In this document: positions 37,862 through 48,279 of the stretch, in pieces | How the letters are laid out: each line of letters opens with the position of its first letter | Numbering within the stretch: the first letter of the stretch is position 1 | Assembly (NCBI GenBank): GCA_036768485.1 | Contig: JAVLUZ010000162.1 | Location: 605,845-669,844, forward strand | Direction of reading: 5' to 3' | Origin: Mermis nigrescens | Taxonomy: Eukaryota; Nematoda; Enoplea; Mermithida; Mermithidae | DNA length: 64,000 nucleotides | Notes under the pieces: model-generated | The model's input: only the letters and a program-made list of their open reading frames with translations | Databases searched by the model: none | Told to the model about the DNA's origin: nothing | Made by a program: the position numbers and the translations under genes

Positions 37862-40805
37862 TAGTGATGTGAAAGATCCAGATTTTTACCCAGATCCAGA
37901 TACAGATAAAGATCTGGTTCAGATTTTCTAGCAGATCCAGATCCAGATCAGATAACCAGATCAGAAAATAACCAGATCCAGATCCAGATCGTTTTGCCAG
38001 ATCAAAATTTAAAAAGATCCAGATACAGATCCAGATCCAGATAAAAATATTTTTGTGCAGCAATTTGTATTGCTAAAAAGCAGGGCATAAAGCGCCCAAG
38101 CCCACATGGATTGGGAGGTCTCGGGTGGCAGGACTAATATAACAGCCCTCAGCGGGGTCTGGGGCAGAGCCGAGGAAAATTTGCATTTTAGAGCATTCAC
38201 ATAAAAATGATATCAGTAAAAATAGCTAAAGTAAAAACTCACAAGTTTAGACTTTTACCAATGGGCATGAAATTGAGGCATGAAAAATGTAAAAATTATC
38301 ACAACAGCTTTAATTGACAACTTTATAAACAAAACGGCATTAAATTTTCACAGAACGTGAGATGTCTGGAATTTGGCAACATTGTGGTTGAACAGGAGAA
38401 ACAATTGCTTCTTTCGATTGAAGGATGTATTATTTCAGAGAGATATCACTGTCAAATAACAAACGATACATTACCTAACACAAAATGCAATACTATGAAG
38501 AAACCTGCTTAATTTAAATTCAACAAAGAAAAACGCTGTTAAAATTCATGAAAAATGACAGATGCACCTACTAAAACTATACATGTACAGCATAGAAATT
38601 CTGGTGGGTCAAGGTCAAATTTTTTTCAAACATCAGAAGAAGCGATAAAAATGGCCCATGGGCACTGAAAACATTCTTTTTAGACGTTTCTCGATGTCGC
38701 GCATCCACTGAAACAACTTTTATAACAAAAATTTTTCGAAAAATGTCTAAATTTTCCCATTTTTAGGCAAACAAGTCTCTCAAAGGTCAATTCTGATGAT
38801 AATTTATGTGAAAAAAACCACCTTCAATACATTTTTATCACTTGAGTTACTTTTCTGCAGAGCTCAGAGCTTTGAAAATTTTTCTAAACCCAAAAAAATT
38901 ATGGGGGGTCAGCGGCACTTTTTGGCCATTCTAAGGGGGGTCAGCACGGATCTAGGGAGTGGGGGTCAAAATCCCCAGCAGACCCCTCCCCCACCTCCGC
39001 GTGCATGGGTGATGTCCACACCTGGGCGTGAGGGGGTTTAGGGGTATGCACCCCCTTGAGAAAGCAAAATACCCCCCAGAAATCAAAATACCCCCACCCA
39101 GAATTCAATTTTTAAAATTTTTTCCGATTTTTTCGCAATTTTTTGATGCCAATGGATAGTGCTGGATGAGAAACGTCGAAAAATGGTGTTTTTTCGCCAT
39201 ACCACCATTTTTAAGGCAATTTTTTGACCTTTGAAAAATCTTGCAACCTCCCCTCAGAATTTTCTTGCTGCCCACGTATGGTGATGTCTCAAAAGCCCCA
39301 CCAGTCCCAACAGCTTCACCGTTTCAACAGCCCCACCAAAAATCCCAGCAGTCCCACCCGTCCCAACAGCCCCACCAGTCCCAACAGCCCTACCGTTCCA
39401 ACAGCCCCACCAATAATCCCAACAGCCCTACCAATCCCAACAGCCCCACCAATCCCAACAGTCCCACCGTCCCAGCAGCCCCACCAGTAATCCCAGCAGC
39501 CTCACCATTACTGCAATTGCTATTATACAATATAAAATAATCAGGCAATATTAATTTTGTATGAAAGATATTTTTTGACTATTTTCCGAATTCGTATATT
39601 CCATCAAGACCATAAACGAGTGTGCAGGTTTACATTTTCAGAATAAGTCTACCTGAGAAACTGGTAGACCTGCCAGAATTTAAGCCTCAGCATTTGTGCG
39701 CAATCCAGGATTTTGCCTCATTCAAGTCAACTCGCAAGATTGGATTCCTGCTCATTATGGTCTACTCTACACTGCCAGAAAAAAATGAAATAGATCCTAG
39801 TGAAAAAAGGAAAGATAAGTGCTAAAATTAAATGAAAATCAAAACTTTCATGCTAATCTGCTTCAAAATAGCCAGAAAATGTGGATTCGCGTAGTTTTAA
39901 CGCTATTTTAACATTCATACCAGTTTTGAGGTCAATTTTTGGCTCAAAACTCATTCTCCAGACCGGTCGTGCTGTGCATCTATGATTATAACAGTGATAC
40001 AGTTGGAAACAACATTGGCAGCGAACAAATTCTGTGGGTCTGGTGGGTTAAAGTGACCAAAAAATGTGCTAAAAATAGAATTCTGGGGGTCTAACATAAT
40101 TTGGGGATTTCCAGAATTTCGGGTTGGGGGTTAAACTCTAAACATCCCTTCCCCCACGCTTATGTGTGCTTAGGACAGTGCGACTGTTGGAACGGTAGGA
40201 CTGCTGGAACGGTGGAACTGCTAGGAATTGATGGGGCTCGTGGGAGTGGTGGGGGTGTTGGGATTATTGGTGGGGCTGTTAAGACGGTGGGGCTGTTGGA
40301 ACGGTGGGGTTGTTGGGACGGTGGGACTGTTGGGATTGGTAGGGCTGTTGGGATTGTTGGGCTGTTGGGATTGGTGTGGCTGTTGGGATTATTGGTTGGG
40401 CTGTTGGGATGGTGGGGCTGTTGGGATGGTGGGGCTGTCGGGATTATTGGTGGGGCTGTTGGGATGATGGGGCTGTTGGGACGGTGGGGCTGTTGGAGAC
40501 TGATGGGGCTGTTGAGATACAATCCGTGCATGTAAGGCTACAACTAATTAGATGACCTGCCTACAGTAAATCGTAAAACAGGAAGAGTACCATCGTGCAA
40601 AAATAACTTTCTGATCTGTTTAACCAGATATAACTTGACTAAACAGATCCAGATCCAGATAAAGATTGGGTTCTGATTTTCTGGCAGATCCAGATCCAGA
40701 TCAGATAACCAGATCAGAAAATAACCAGATCCAGATCCAGATGATCTGGATCTGGATCTGAATCTGGATAAAAAGATCAGATCCAGATGATCTTTTACAT
40801 CACTA
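37862..40805. mobile_element. Non-autonomous hAT-like transposon, 2.9 kb, 8-bp target duplication
   Basis: Terminal inverted repeats tagtgatgtgaaagatc (left) and gatcttttacatcacta (right); flanking 8-bp duplication catacagc at 37854-37861 and 40806-40813. Both subterminal regions (37880-38045, 40620-40795) carry dense gatccagatccagat repeats, including a near-identical ~80-bp segment in the same orientation at both ends. The interior has an inverted minisatellite pair and one family 1 repeat copy. No transposase frame was seen. Confidence 0.9.
39290..40530. repeat. Inverted minisatellite pair inside the hAT element
   Basis: 39290-39525 is an array of agccccaccaatcccaac-type units on the plus strand. 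40165-40530 is the reverse-complement array (gttgggattggtggggct). The arms are about 235 and 365 bp, separated by about 640 bp, so the strand could fold into a long GC-rich hairpin. Poly-Pro/Asn and poly-Gly/Leu frames here are artefacts. Confidence 0.9.
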
Positions 40806-40999
40806 CATACAGCGCCATAATCTCAAGAGTCAAATTAACCCTGGGATTAAATTATCCCCAAATGGTAAAAATTAACTGTTGAGAGTTAAGTAACCCTTCG
40901 TTTGGTAACCGGGGATAAATTTTCTAACCTCATTTCGACAAAATGTATCGAACTTTAGCTCGGGGTTAACAACCCCTTCATTCGAAAACTGGGCCCTGA

Positions 41000-43019
41000 G
41001 TTGGTCAAAAGTACCGGAACAAGGTTTCCAAGAGGACCTGTCAGGATGAACATCCTGATTCCGTTTCCGGCGAAATTTCTCCCGCTTAAGGTTAAGTTCA
41101 GGGCTCAAAAACGGGCACTGGGCACTCATCATTTTCATGCTATGCTTACCCTATTACCGTCGCGGGTTTCTCCACCTCGAGGGTTCATCACAATGAAGCT
41201 ATGCTGTGCGCCTATCTATAGCTGGCATGAGCATCTCTAAGTGATGGGGTAACATTTTTATATAAAACAACAAATGCGAAAAAATCTCAAGTAGGATTAC
41301 ATGAACATGCAGACAAAACAATCTAAGTACGCAATAAAGAACAGCTTCCTAAAAAGACGCTCGGAAAACGGAAAAAAGTTTTAATTTGAGCTGCAGAGCT
41401 CACTAACCAAAAACCGGTCAGAAATGCGTTCACTGACGTATAGAAGAAAAAACGTTCTTTCTACCGGTGTTTATAAAATACTCAATGTTATGCAGCATTA
41501 TTATTTAGATTTAGCATCAAAGATGTCAATGTTAAAAGCATAATTTTTTGGCTTATCTTAACTTCGCCTAATACTATAATATAAATATGTAGGCTATTCA
41601 TTTGCGCTTAGAGAAAAAGTTCTATAAGAAATCTTGATTATCAAAGGAGTTGTGAAGAAAAATAAAGGTAAAGGTATACTGTAGGAGTGATTTTAGATTG
41701 AAATTTTAGTTAAATTTCAGTCAAAATTTTCATAACTTCAATTTTATTTCAGGTATACTGTAGGATAAAACAGTCGTTTATCTGCATGCGCGCTACATCA
41801 TTAGAGTTTCCTTTAGAACTTTACGCTACCAGTTGATAGCTATGTATCTCTTGTAAAATTTGCACGAAATCGGTGTTTATCGATCGAGTCGATCTGAACG
41901 GCCTTAGTACAGATGCTCTTATCACCAATTACCTTGCTTTATTATTACTATGAAAATACTCGATGGAACAAGAATTGGACAAATATTTTTGGGATTGCGG
42001 ATTATGGAAGATATGAAAGGAGGGGACTAGGAAAAGTCACCGACGCGCGCGAAAAATCAAGAGAATCTGCTAAAGTCCAGACTCCTCCTATAGCAAGATC
42101 CAAAACTCGAGCAAAATCTGTCTTTGAACCCAGAGATTTTTTTGCTCTTTAACTCCCACTCGACTACTTATGTAAAATTTAAAAAAAACTGCAGCTGGAG
42201 AATTCAATCTTCTACAAATCTTAACTCTCGAAATATGTGAGTTTTTACAATTAGTTGTTTACAAGCCGTTGAAAAAACCGTCCAAACCTGCCATATGCTA
42301 TAACATAGGGCCAAAACTTTGCACGCTCATTATAAAATTGGTATTAATTGTAAGCTAAAAAATTCTCAATAATCTTTTTTTATTCTCCACATATGCAAAA
42401 AAGGTGTTCTCCGATTTATTTTACATTTTTTTGTGCAAGTTTCATGTATATAATTATATAATTCTGCCTACTTTTTTGCATCATTTAGACTTTTGTGCTT
42501 CATAAAACACGTAATCTCTCATAATATAGTTTTTTAGGTACACTTGTGCTACTTCACACATCTTTTTTGTCACTGTCTTACTGATAGCATGCTGCTCTTC
42601 TATCTCTGTCTTTCTTTTTTTAATCATTTTTTTCTTTTTATTTGATATTTTCTTTTTAATTTGTTTATTTATTTATTTAATTATTTATTATTTTTCTCTG
42701 TATTGTCATTCTTCTTCCTTGCTTCTTTCTCGTAAGTAGTATACCCTGTCACCCTGGCGTGTAACGTTATAACATAGCCCATGTTATAAGATAGGTGGAA
42801 CTAGGTTCGGGAACTTTTATCCTGTGTTATAGTATAGGCGGCCGTGGTAGGCAGGTGGAAAATGGGGGTTGAAATGTGCGCCCTGGCTCTGAGAACGTGC
42901 GCCCTGAGGGGGTTCCTGTGTTATAATATAGGCGGGGGTGAGGGGTGCACCCTGAGTGCGCCCTGAGTGCGCCCTGGGTATTTTGCCGAAAAAAATATTT
43001 GTCCCTGGTGAGGATGAGG
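41000..43019. other. Intergenic, nothing coding recognised
   Basis: Holds one degenerate inverted-arm fragment at 41980-42060 (ggaggggactaggaaaagtc) and, from 42740, sequence related to the tandem array that follows. Confidence 0.4.
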
Positions 43020-43260
43020 TAGTTCCGGAACTTTCAAAAACTTATCCCTGGGGGAAGGGGGTAGTTCGGGAATTTTCTAAAGTCCCTAGGGAAGGGGGTA
43101 GTTCGGGAACTTTCAAAAACTTATCCCTGGAGGAAGGGGGAAGTTCGGGAACTTTCAAAAAAGTTATCCATAGGGATGGGGGTAGTTCGGGAACTTTTGT
43201 CCTTGGGGGAAGGGAGTTCGGGAACTTTCGAAAAAATTGTCCCAGGGGGAGGGGCCACCA
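43020..43260. repeat. Tandem repeat, about 60-bp unit
   Basis: Four to five units around ggggtagttcgggaactttc followed by aaaaacttatccctg. Confidence 0.9.
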
Positions 43261-43364
43261 ACAAGGGTTCATTAGCGCCTTCTCTTTAAACTCAGGATAA
43301 GAGGGGCCGAGGGAGGGTAGTATAAGGTAGGCCTATGATAGGAATAGGATAAGAATGGGATGGT

Positions 43365-43535
43365 GAATCACTTTACACTTTACACTAGTTTACACTTTAA
43401 ACTACTTTACACCACTTTACACTTTACACTACTTTACACAAGTTTACACTTTACACTACTTTACACTTTACACCACTTTACACTTTACACGACTTTACAC
43501 TTTACACGACTTTACACCTCTTTACACTGTACGTT
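43365..43535. repeat. Low-complexity TTTACAC array
   Basis: Short units actttacac and actactttacac are repeated about a dozen times. Confidence 0.9.
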
Positions 43536-43942
43536 AAATTTTTTGCTGCTCTTTAAGCATGAGCATAGAATGAGAGGATTTGCGTGGGTCACAAGCACCA
43601 CCAAAAGTGCTGTTTTTGGAGGAAAAAACTTACTGCACTTGAGGCATTTTTGTAATCAGATCATAATGATGATTATTAGCAGCATGTAAATCAAGCACCT
43701 TATCAGCCACAGGTCCTTGAAAAAAACAAAATATTATTATAATATACTTTTATTTGGTAGTCGGGCACTAGAACTTTTTGTATTTTTGCAGAGTGTGACG
43801 TGCTACTATAGTCTGCTAAATTAGGCAAATTACCATAACTCATTTTCATATACATGGATCAACCCCATATGTGGAATGTAAGAGCACCAACAAGAAAATC
43901 ATTTTTGTATTATATGTAACCTACATAGGTTTTATTTATAGT

Positions 43943-44719
43943 CTATTGGTGTCTAAAATGCAATTTTATGATAGTTTTGCCGAATTCAAAAGGTACGGGC
44001 TGATTTTGATCCGTTTTGATATTTATTTCAATTGTGTTAAATGATTTCTTCAGCACGGGTATATAGTGTGAGCTAATATATGCATGGTTTACAATATCCA
44101 TGTATTTTCCTTCAATGTTTACAACCTGCAAAAGTTGCGCAAAAACGTTTCCAACAATTTGAGGCTCAATTATATCGCAATAAACGTAAAAATTGTGCAT
44201 TCCGCCTAGCATGTCAGGAGAGTGATGGGCAGCTATGGTCACTTCTTGTGCAAGAGTATAATTTACATTTTTAAGCTGACTATCTAAAAAGCCTAACATA
44301 TACATCAAATGATTCGTTAGCTTTAAGCTTTTAATGTATGCAGTGTTAATTACTATATGACAAAATTTCTTATTTTCATTGTATTTGAACTTTAGGTACT
44401 CTGTGTATTCAAATTTTTCTTTCAAACTGACCGTTTTTAAACCATTGGTTATAGTTTGAATGAAGTCATGTATATTTAAATATCTTGCTCGAGGAATAAG
44501 CAATTTTTGTCGCACATTGTTTTTTATATCATAAAATTGTATCATATTCTGCTCCTCGGAAACATTGTGCCATGTATTTGCATAAATTATTTCTACTAAA
44601 CCAACCTCCCACTCACCATTCAATACAATTTGTCTAGGCAGATTGGTAAGAAATGTAGCCGCAGTATTGGCTTCCTGTGAATTGCTCGGAAGCGTTAAAT
44701 AGAATTGTTTAGTATCCAT
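43943..44719 (-). CDS. Polinton minor capsid (penton-like, single jelly-roll) protein
   Basis: 258 residues, uninterrupted. It begins MDTKQFYLTLPSNSQ and continues with FLTNLPRQIVLNGEWEVGLV (residues about 24-43), the conserved opening of the Polinton minor capsid family. YVYCDII near the middle and PFEFGKTIIKLHFRH at the end are family signatures. The role is the vertex capsomer of the virion, by family inference. It is preceded by a TATA-like motif 26 bp upstream. The first 36 codons reappear in copy B at 61310-61420. Confidence 0.85.
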   Translation of the reverse strand: MDTKQFYLTLPSNSQEANTAATFLTNLPRQIVLNGEWEVGLVEIIYANTWHNVSEEQNMIQFYDIKNNVRQKLLIPRARYLNIHDFIQTITNGLKTVSLKEKFEYTEYLKFKYNENKKFCHIVINTAYIKSLKLTNHLMYMLGFLDSQLKNVNYTLAQEVTIAAHHSPDMLGGMHNFYVYCDIIEPQIVGNVFAQLLQVVNIEGKYMDIVNHAYISSHYIPVLKKSFNTIEINIKTDQNQPVPFEFGKTIIKLHFRHQ

Positions 44720-44744
44720 TTTTATAATTTAAGCTTATCAAAGT

Positions 44745-44754
44745 ATTTATAAAT
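44745..44754 (-). promoter_or_regulatory. TATA-like box before the minor capsid gene
   Basis: The palindrome atttataaat lies 26-35 bp upstream of the minor capsid start codon. Equivalent motifs precede other genes of this Polinton, and the copy B fragment at 61280-61310 keeps it. Confidence 0.5.
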
Positions 44755-44762
44755 TTTTTCGC

Positions 44763-45146
44763 TCAGCATAGATAGAACAATATTTTTGAAGGGAATATCA
44801 TTACTCCTGCATAAGAGGAAGTAGATGCACATATGTCCACAACTAATGGAAAAAGCCCTTGTGTTTGGACATTATTGTATGTAAATGAAAGCGCATTATC
44901 AGAAATATAATGCTTCAATTGCACAGGTGGCTCTAAGCCATAGCTATCAAAATAGTCACAGCGTTTCTTGCTTACAAAATGCAAAGCAACCCAGTGTGAA
45001 CCAGGCTCATTGCTATTGTCCAAATTAACCACTATAGCTGCAGGATAGTTTTTTATAGGTGGTAAGCGGTCTAATGGAAAAATGCCCAAAAACATATTCA
45101 TTTTGATATTATGTTCAAGAATTTTGAATATTTCAATGGTATTCAT
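44763..45146 (-). pseudogene. Polinton adenain-type cysteine protease, copy A, frameshifted
   Basis: Starts MNTIEIFKILEHNIKMNMFL. The catalytic histidine segment PGSHWVALHF and acidic segment CDYFDSYGLEPP are present at about residues 50-75. A one-base difference in a T run near 44850, relative to copy B, moves the frame just before the catalytic cysteine segment, so the encoded tail is out of frame. The start codon lies 2 bp after the stop of the major capsid gene. Its role is maturation of capsid proteins, by homology to adenovirus protease. Either a true mutation or an assembly error. Confidence 0.82.
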
Positions 45147-45148
45147 GT

Positions 45149-46437
45149 TTAAGCACTATAGTCATGAAACGTGTTTCGATTCTTATCAATCATTACCAAA
45201 TTATCAAATTCAGCATATATAATGATTTCTACACCAGAATCAGGCAAATTATCAGCAAACCTTACATTTATGCTTGTTGTACCTTCATGAGCAAGATCCC
45301 AATGCCCCCCATCATCTGCATCGGGAGTCAAGTCGAATACAAAAAAGCAGTGACTTGTCTTAAACTCATCTCTGCTAATGAAATTACCTTCACGGCCTAT
45401 ATCGAGTGCATCATACATTTGATTATAGGCTTGCAAGTACCTATCATGTTTGAATGCAATGCCAAGTGGGTAAGCAGGGTAGGTTATACCCCCACACGTT
45501 ACTTTTGCATCATATATGCTGAAAGGTTTGAAGTTGAAAGGCGATTTTGCTAGATTGCCTCGATAAGCACTGCCTTCAACACAAGCAAATACAATACGTC
45601 TAGGTAGCTGACCAATGAACAATGTATAATTTGGCGTTTCCCTAGCAGGGTTTGATATATGCAAGTTAGTGACAGCTATGCGCCTTATAGGATATTTGGC
45701 TGTGTATGAAAGCATTGTTTGCTCTAGAGCTAAATTTACTGTGTCCAAAACCTCAACTTTTCGAATAAAAATTTCATTTGAGAGACTTTCAAATCTAAGT
45801 TAACATCTTCAAAACACTGCAAAGCAAATGCATTACTATTTCTGTGTAATTCTAAGCGAAAATGGGTAAAATTGACTAAATACCTATCTTGCAAGAACAT
45901 ATCAATATGCAGTGGAGCCGCAACTTCTAAAAATTTTCATCTTTAAACATAGCAGCTCGCTTTTTGAATGATTCACTATCTTTTGTGTCAACATTAATGC
46001 CGCCATCATGAAAATATAATGCTGCCTGTAAGTGTGAATGCTTTGCATCAAATCCATAATTTAATTCAGTTTCAAAATAAGATCTAAATGCATATTTATC
46101 GGAGCTGTCAAAAACTAAACGGCCTCCTAGAAAACATTTTACTTGCTTGAAAAAGTTTTACCAATAAGATTGATAGGTGCATAGTCAGGTACTACTGATC
46201 CTGCAGCAACTGTTGGTTTTTTAATTCTTAGTAGCATATAAATGTAATTTTTGTTCAGCTGAATATAATGAGGATCGGGAGGTATTCTAAATTCATATGG
46301 TCCCTCATTAGTTATGGGATGCGTTGGTTGTATTTCATGCCAAAAGTCGCCCTTTACTACCACTTGGGTAGGAGGGACCGTGAAAGGTCTAACTCAGTTT
46401 TAGTACTTGGAATAGATTTTACGTCTATGAGAGCCAT
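45149..46437 (-). pseudogene. Polinton major capsid protein (double jelly-roll), broken by several frameshifts
   Basis: Start at 46437 inside the pVI-like gene: MALIDVKSIP, then the family hallmark of an ELDL segment followed by VPPTQ, then GPYEFRIPPD and YIQLNKNYIYMLL. The middle (46138-45760) gives LNYGFDAKHSHLQAALYF and later DMFLQDRYLVNFTHFRL. The C-terminal third (45748-45149) is one clean frame with LPRRIVFACVEGSAY, FVFDLTPDADDGGHW and IIIYAEFDNLVMIDKNR. About 429 codons in total, fitting invertebrate Polinton capsid genes. Frame changes occur near 46415, 46140, 45940 and 45755. Either decayed or assembled with errors. Confidence 0.82.
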
Positions 46438-46834
46438 GTTTTTTAGAAAACGCATCAAGTGCATTAGCATTTATAGACTTTGGGCGACTACCAAGACCCT
46501 CTCCTTGCTGCATAGCTTGAGAAGCTTCATCAAAAAGTTGGGCAGCTTCTCGCTTTGAATGCTTTTTAGTAGACTCAAAAAGAGGTTTTCCCTGGGCCAA
46601 ATCGGATGCTATATTTGAACCTGCAACTAAAGCATGCTTTCCAACTTGCTTACCAATTGATTGAAAAACAGGGATGGCAATTCTGAATAGGGAGCGGAAA
46701 AAGTTGCCAAGACCAACGCCCCGCTGGTATGGGATGCCTTTAAACCCATCCAATCCATAACCAGTTTGGGCAGCCTGCCCTGTATAATATTCCGGCCAAA
46801 TGTTGTAATTGTCGGGAGTAAATTGAACATGCAT
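46400..46834 (-). CDS. Polinton pVI-like / minor virion protein
   Basis: 144 residues from ATG 46834; an upstream in-frame Met at 46864 is less likely because the TATA-like motif lies only just before it. The core is GVGLGNFFRSLFRIAIPVFQ, followed by GKQVGKHALVAGSNIASDLA and an REAAQ segment: an amphipathic glycine-rich helix and basic tail typical of Polinton and adintovirus small virion proteins compared to adenovirus pVI/pX. It may act in membrane disruption or core packing; this is inference. The 3' end overlaps the major capsid start by 38 bp. Uninterrupted. Confidence 0.7.
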   Translation of the reverse strand: MHVQFTPDNYNIWPEYYTGQAAQTGYGLDGFKGIPYQRGVGLGNFFRSLFRIAIPVFQSIGKQVGKHALVAGSNIASDLAQGKPLFESTKKHSKREAAQLFDEASQAMQQGEGLGSRPKSINANALDAFSKKHGSHRRKIYSKY

Positions 46835-46870
46835 TTTTGTGATTATTTCACAAAATTGAAACACACAAGG

Positions 46871-46878
46871 TATTTATA
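46871..46878 (-). promoter_or_regulatory. TATA-like box before the pVI-like gene
   Basis: TATAAATA on the minus strand, 37-44 bp upstream of the preferred start at 46834. It probably serves the overlapping pVI-like, capsid and protease genes. Confidence 0.5.
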
Positions 46879-47440
46879 GACTTTCGTCCCAGTCAAAGTC
46901 ATCACCTGCGGCAAAAATTTCCCTACCTTGTCTATTACCAATACTTGCTAGTGGGACATTTGTGCGGTTCAACATTTTCAGCAATTCCTTTGTACCAGGA
47001 TGTCTGCTTATTTTCTTATGCTCACGTGCTAAATCATTAACTAAATCTGTAATGTTTGAGCCTTCAATTTTTTGCCCATCTATAACAAGCTCACCATCAG
47101 ACTCTATTTCAATAAAAGGGTTTGTACGAATATAGTGGAGAAGCATTTTAGCCTTCGGAATTTGATTTTTGGCATAGCAGTTAGTATTTCATCATTGCTA
47201 AGTACATCTTTTGTATGTTCAATTATATTGGCTTTGTACGGTTCCTGTTTCTGTTCATGCAATCGCTTAAATTGCCAAGTATCTGATTATATTTTATAAG
47301 TTTTAAATCAGATGGTATATTTTTTGCTGTTCAACACTTTCTGCATCTCATTATCCAAGGACTTCTAGCACAACATCAATAGGTTTAGTCCGCTCACTGA
47401 TTTCAGTGGGTATAAGAATCATTTTTTCAGTATGTTTCAT
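46874..47440 (-). pseudogene. Conserved small Polinton protein with GSNI-DLV and NVP-IGN motifs, frameshifted
   Basis: The start at 47440 (MKHTEKMILIPTEISER) overlaps the stop of the preceding gene as ATGA. Two or three one-base breaks fall between about 47340 and 47150. The last 90 codons are clean: IESDGELVIDGQKIEGSNIT, then DLVNDLAREHKK and NVPLASIGN. This pattern recurs in invertebrate Polintons and in my recollection lies beside the capsid genes; its function is unknown. The start was cut off from the upstream gene by the LTR retrotransposon a few bases away. Confidence 0.65.
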
Positions 47441-47449
47441 TTTCTACCT

Positions 47450-48261
47450 TGTCACGCTAGAAAATTGCCGAACTTGATTCTTGTGTTCTTTATTATTCAA
47501 AAAAAAAACTTGATCGTTTACACAAATTTCATATATATTAAAAGACGGATATAATAAGAACTGATGAACAAAGTCGACCAAGCCAACAATCCCGTCACAA
47601 ACTCTCTCTCCATCTTTTCTCTCTCTTATTTAGCTGAGTAGATTCTTATCAATCAGGTCATGTTTGTTTGTTATTCATTTTCCATATTCCTTGTTTCTAC
47701 ATGTTCAGCTTATTAGGATCATTAGCTTGTTGTTGATGGTCTATTATGGCACTTTGATTTCAGGTAGGTATTTGCTAAAGCGGTCAGACGGTCGGGTGTG
47801 AGTAAATATTATGGCGTTTCGGTGGTCAGTATGAGTCAATATTTTGATAAATATTGGAGTTCCTTTGTAACTAGCTGCCCTTTAGCTAATTTTACATATT
47901 TTGGTCTCTTTTATGAGGTCATGTGGACATTAGATACGAATTTATTTTCCGTTTAATATTTCGTAAATGGTACTATGGAGTGCTAGGTGCGGGGGTAGCA
48001 CAACTCAGCTTATGTTCATCTTTGAGTTATCGTAATTTGGGCCAAAAGGACAACTTGGGTTGAGAGTTAATAAATTGTAAACAAGTAATAGCGCAACAAA
48101 CTTAGATAATTATTAATACATGTTACCTATGAATAAATATAGAATCGTTTTCGCGTAGTATAAGTATTTTAACGAAGAAAAGAATGTAATACGTGATCTA
48201 TTAAAATTAAGAACACAATAATCGTTTCTATCATATGATTCGATCATCACCTCGTGTGACA
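47450..48261 (-). repeat. 3' LTR
   Basis: 812 bp. Shares nearly all sequence with 57645-58477, e.g. gctagaaaattgccgaactt and cgatcatcacctcgtgtgac. On the minus strand it follows the integrase gene; the tract just before it (agtgggaccg) is only a weak polypurine tract. Confidence 0.95.
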
Positions 48262-48279
48262 CGGTCCCACTAAAAATAA

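Larger units (their letters stand above)
36292..40990. mobile_element. Possible larger non-coding element with AACCCC-rich ends, interrupted by hAT
   Basis: The left end region (ggaccggtttccgaatacag, then many ggttaaccc words to 36470) and right end region (40828-40990, ending ttcgaaaactgggcccc-like sequence) resemble each other inverted. Half of the span is the nested 37862-40805 element. A target duplication was not identified, so the boundaries are tentative. Confidence 0.4.

Noticed and set aside
39224..40531. Proline/asparagine-rich and glycine/leucine-rich frames
   Set aside because: They are the two arms of an inverted minisatellite read in different frames.
42956..43300. Glycine-rich repeat frame with SSGTF units
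   Set aside because: Product of a ~60-bp tandem repeat; the opposite strand is equally open.
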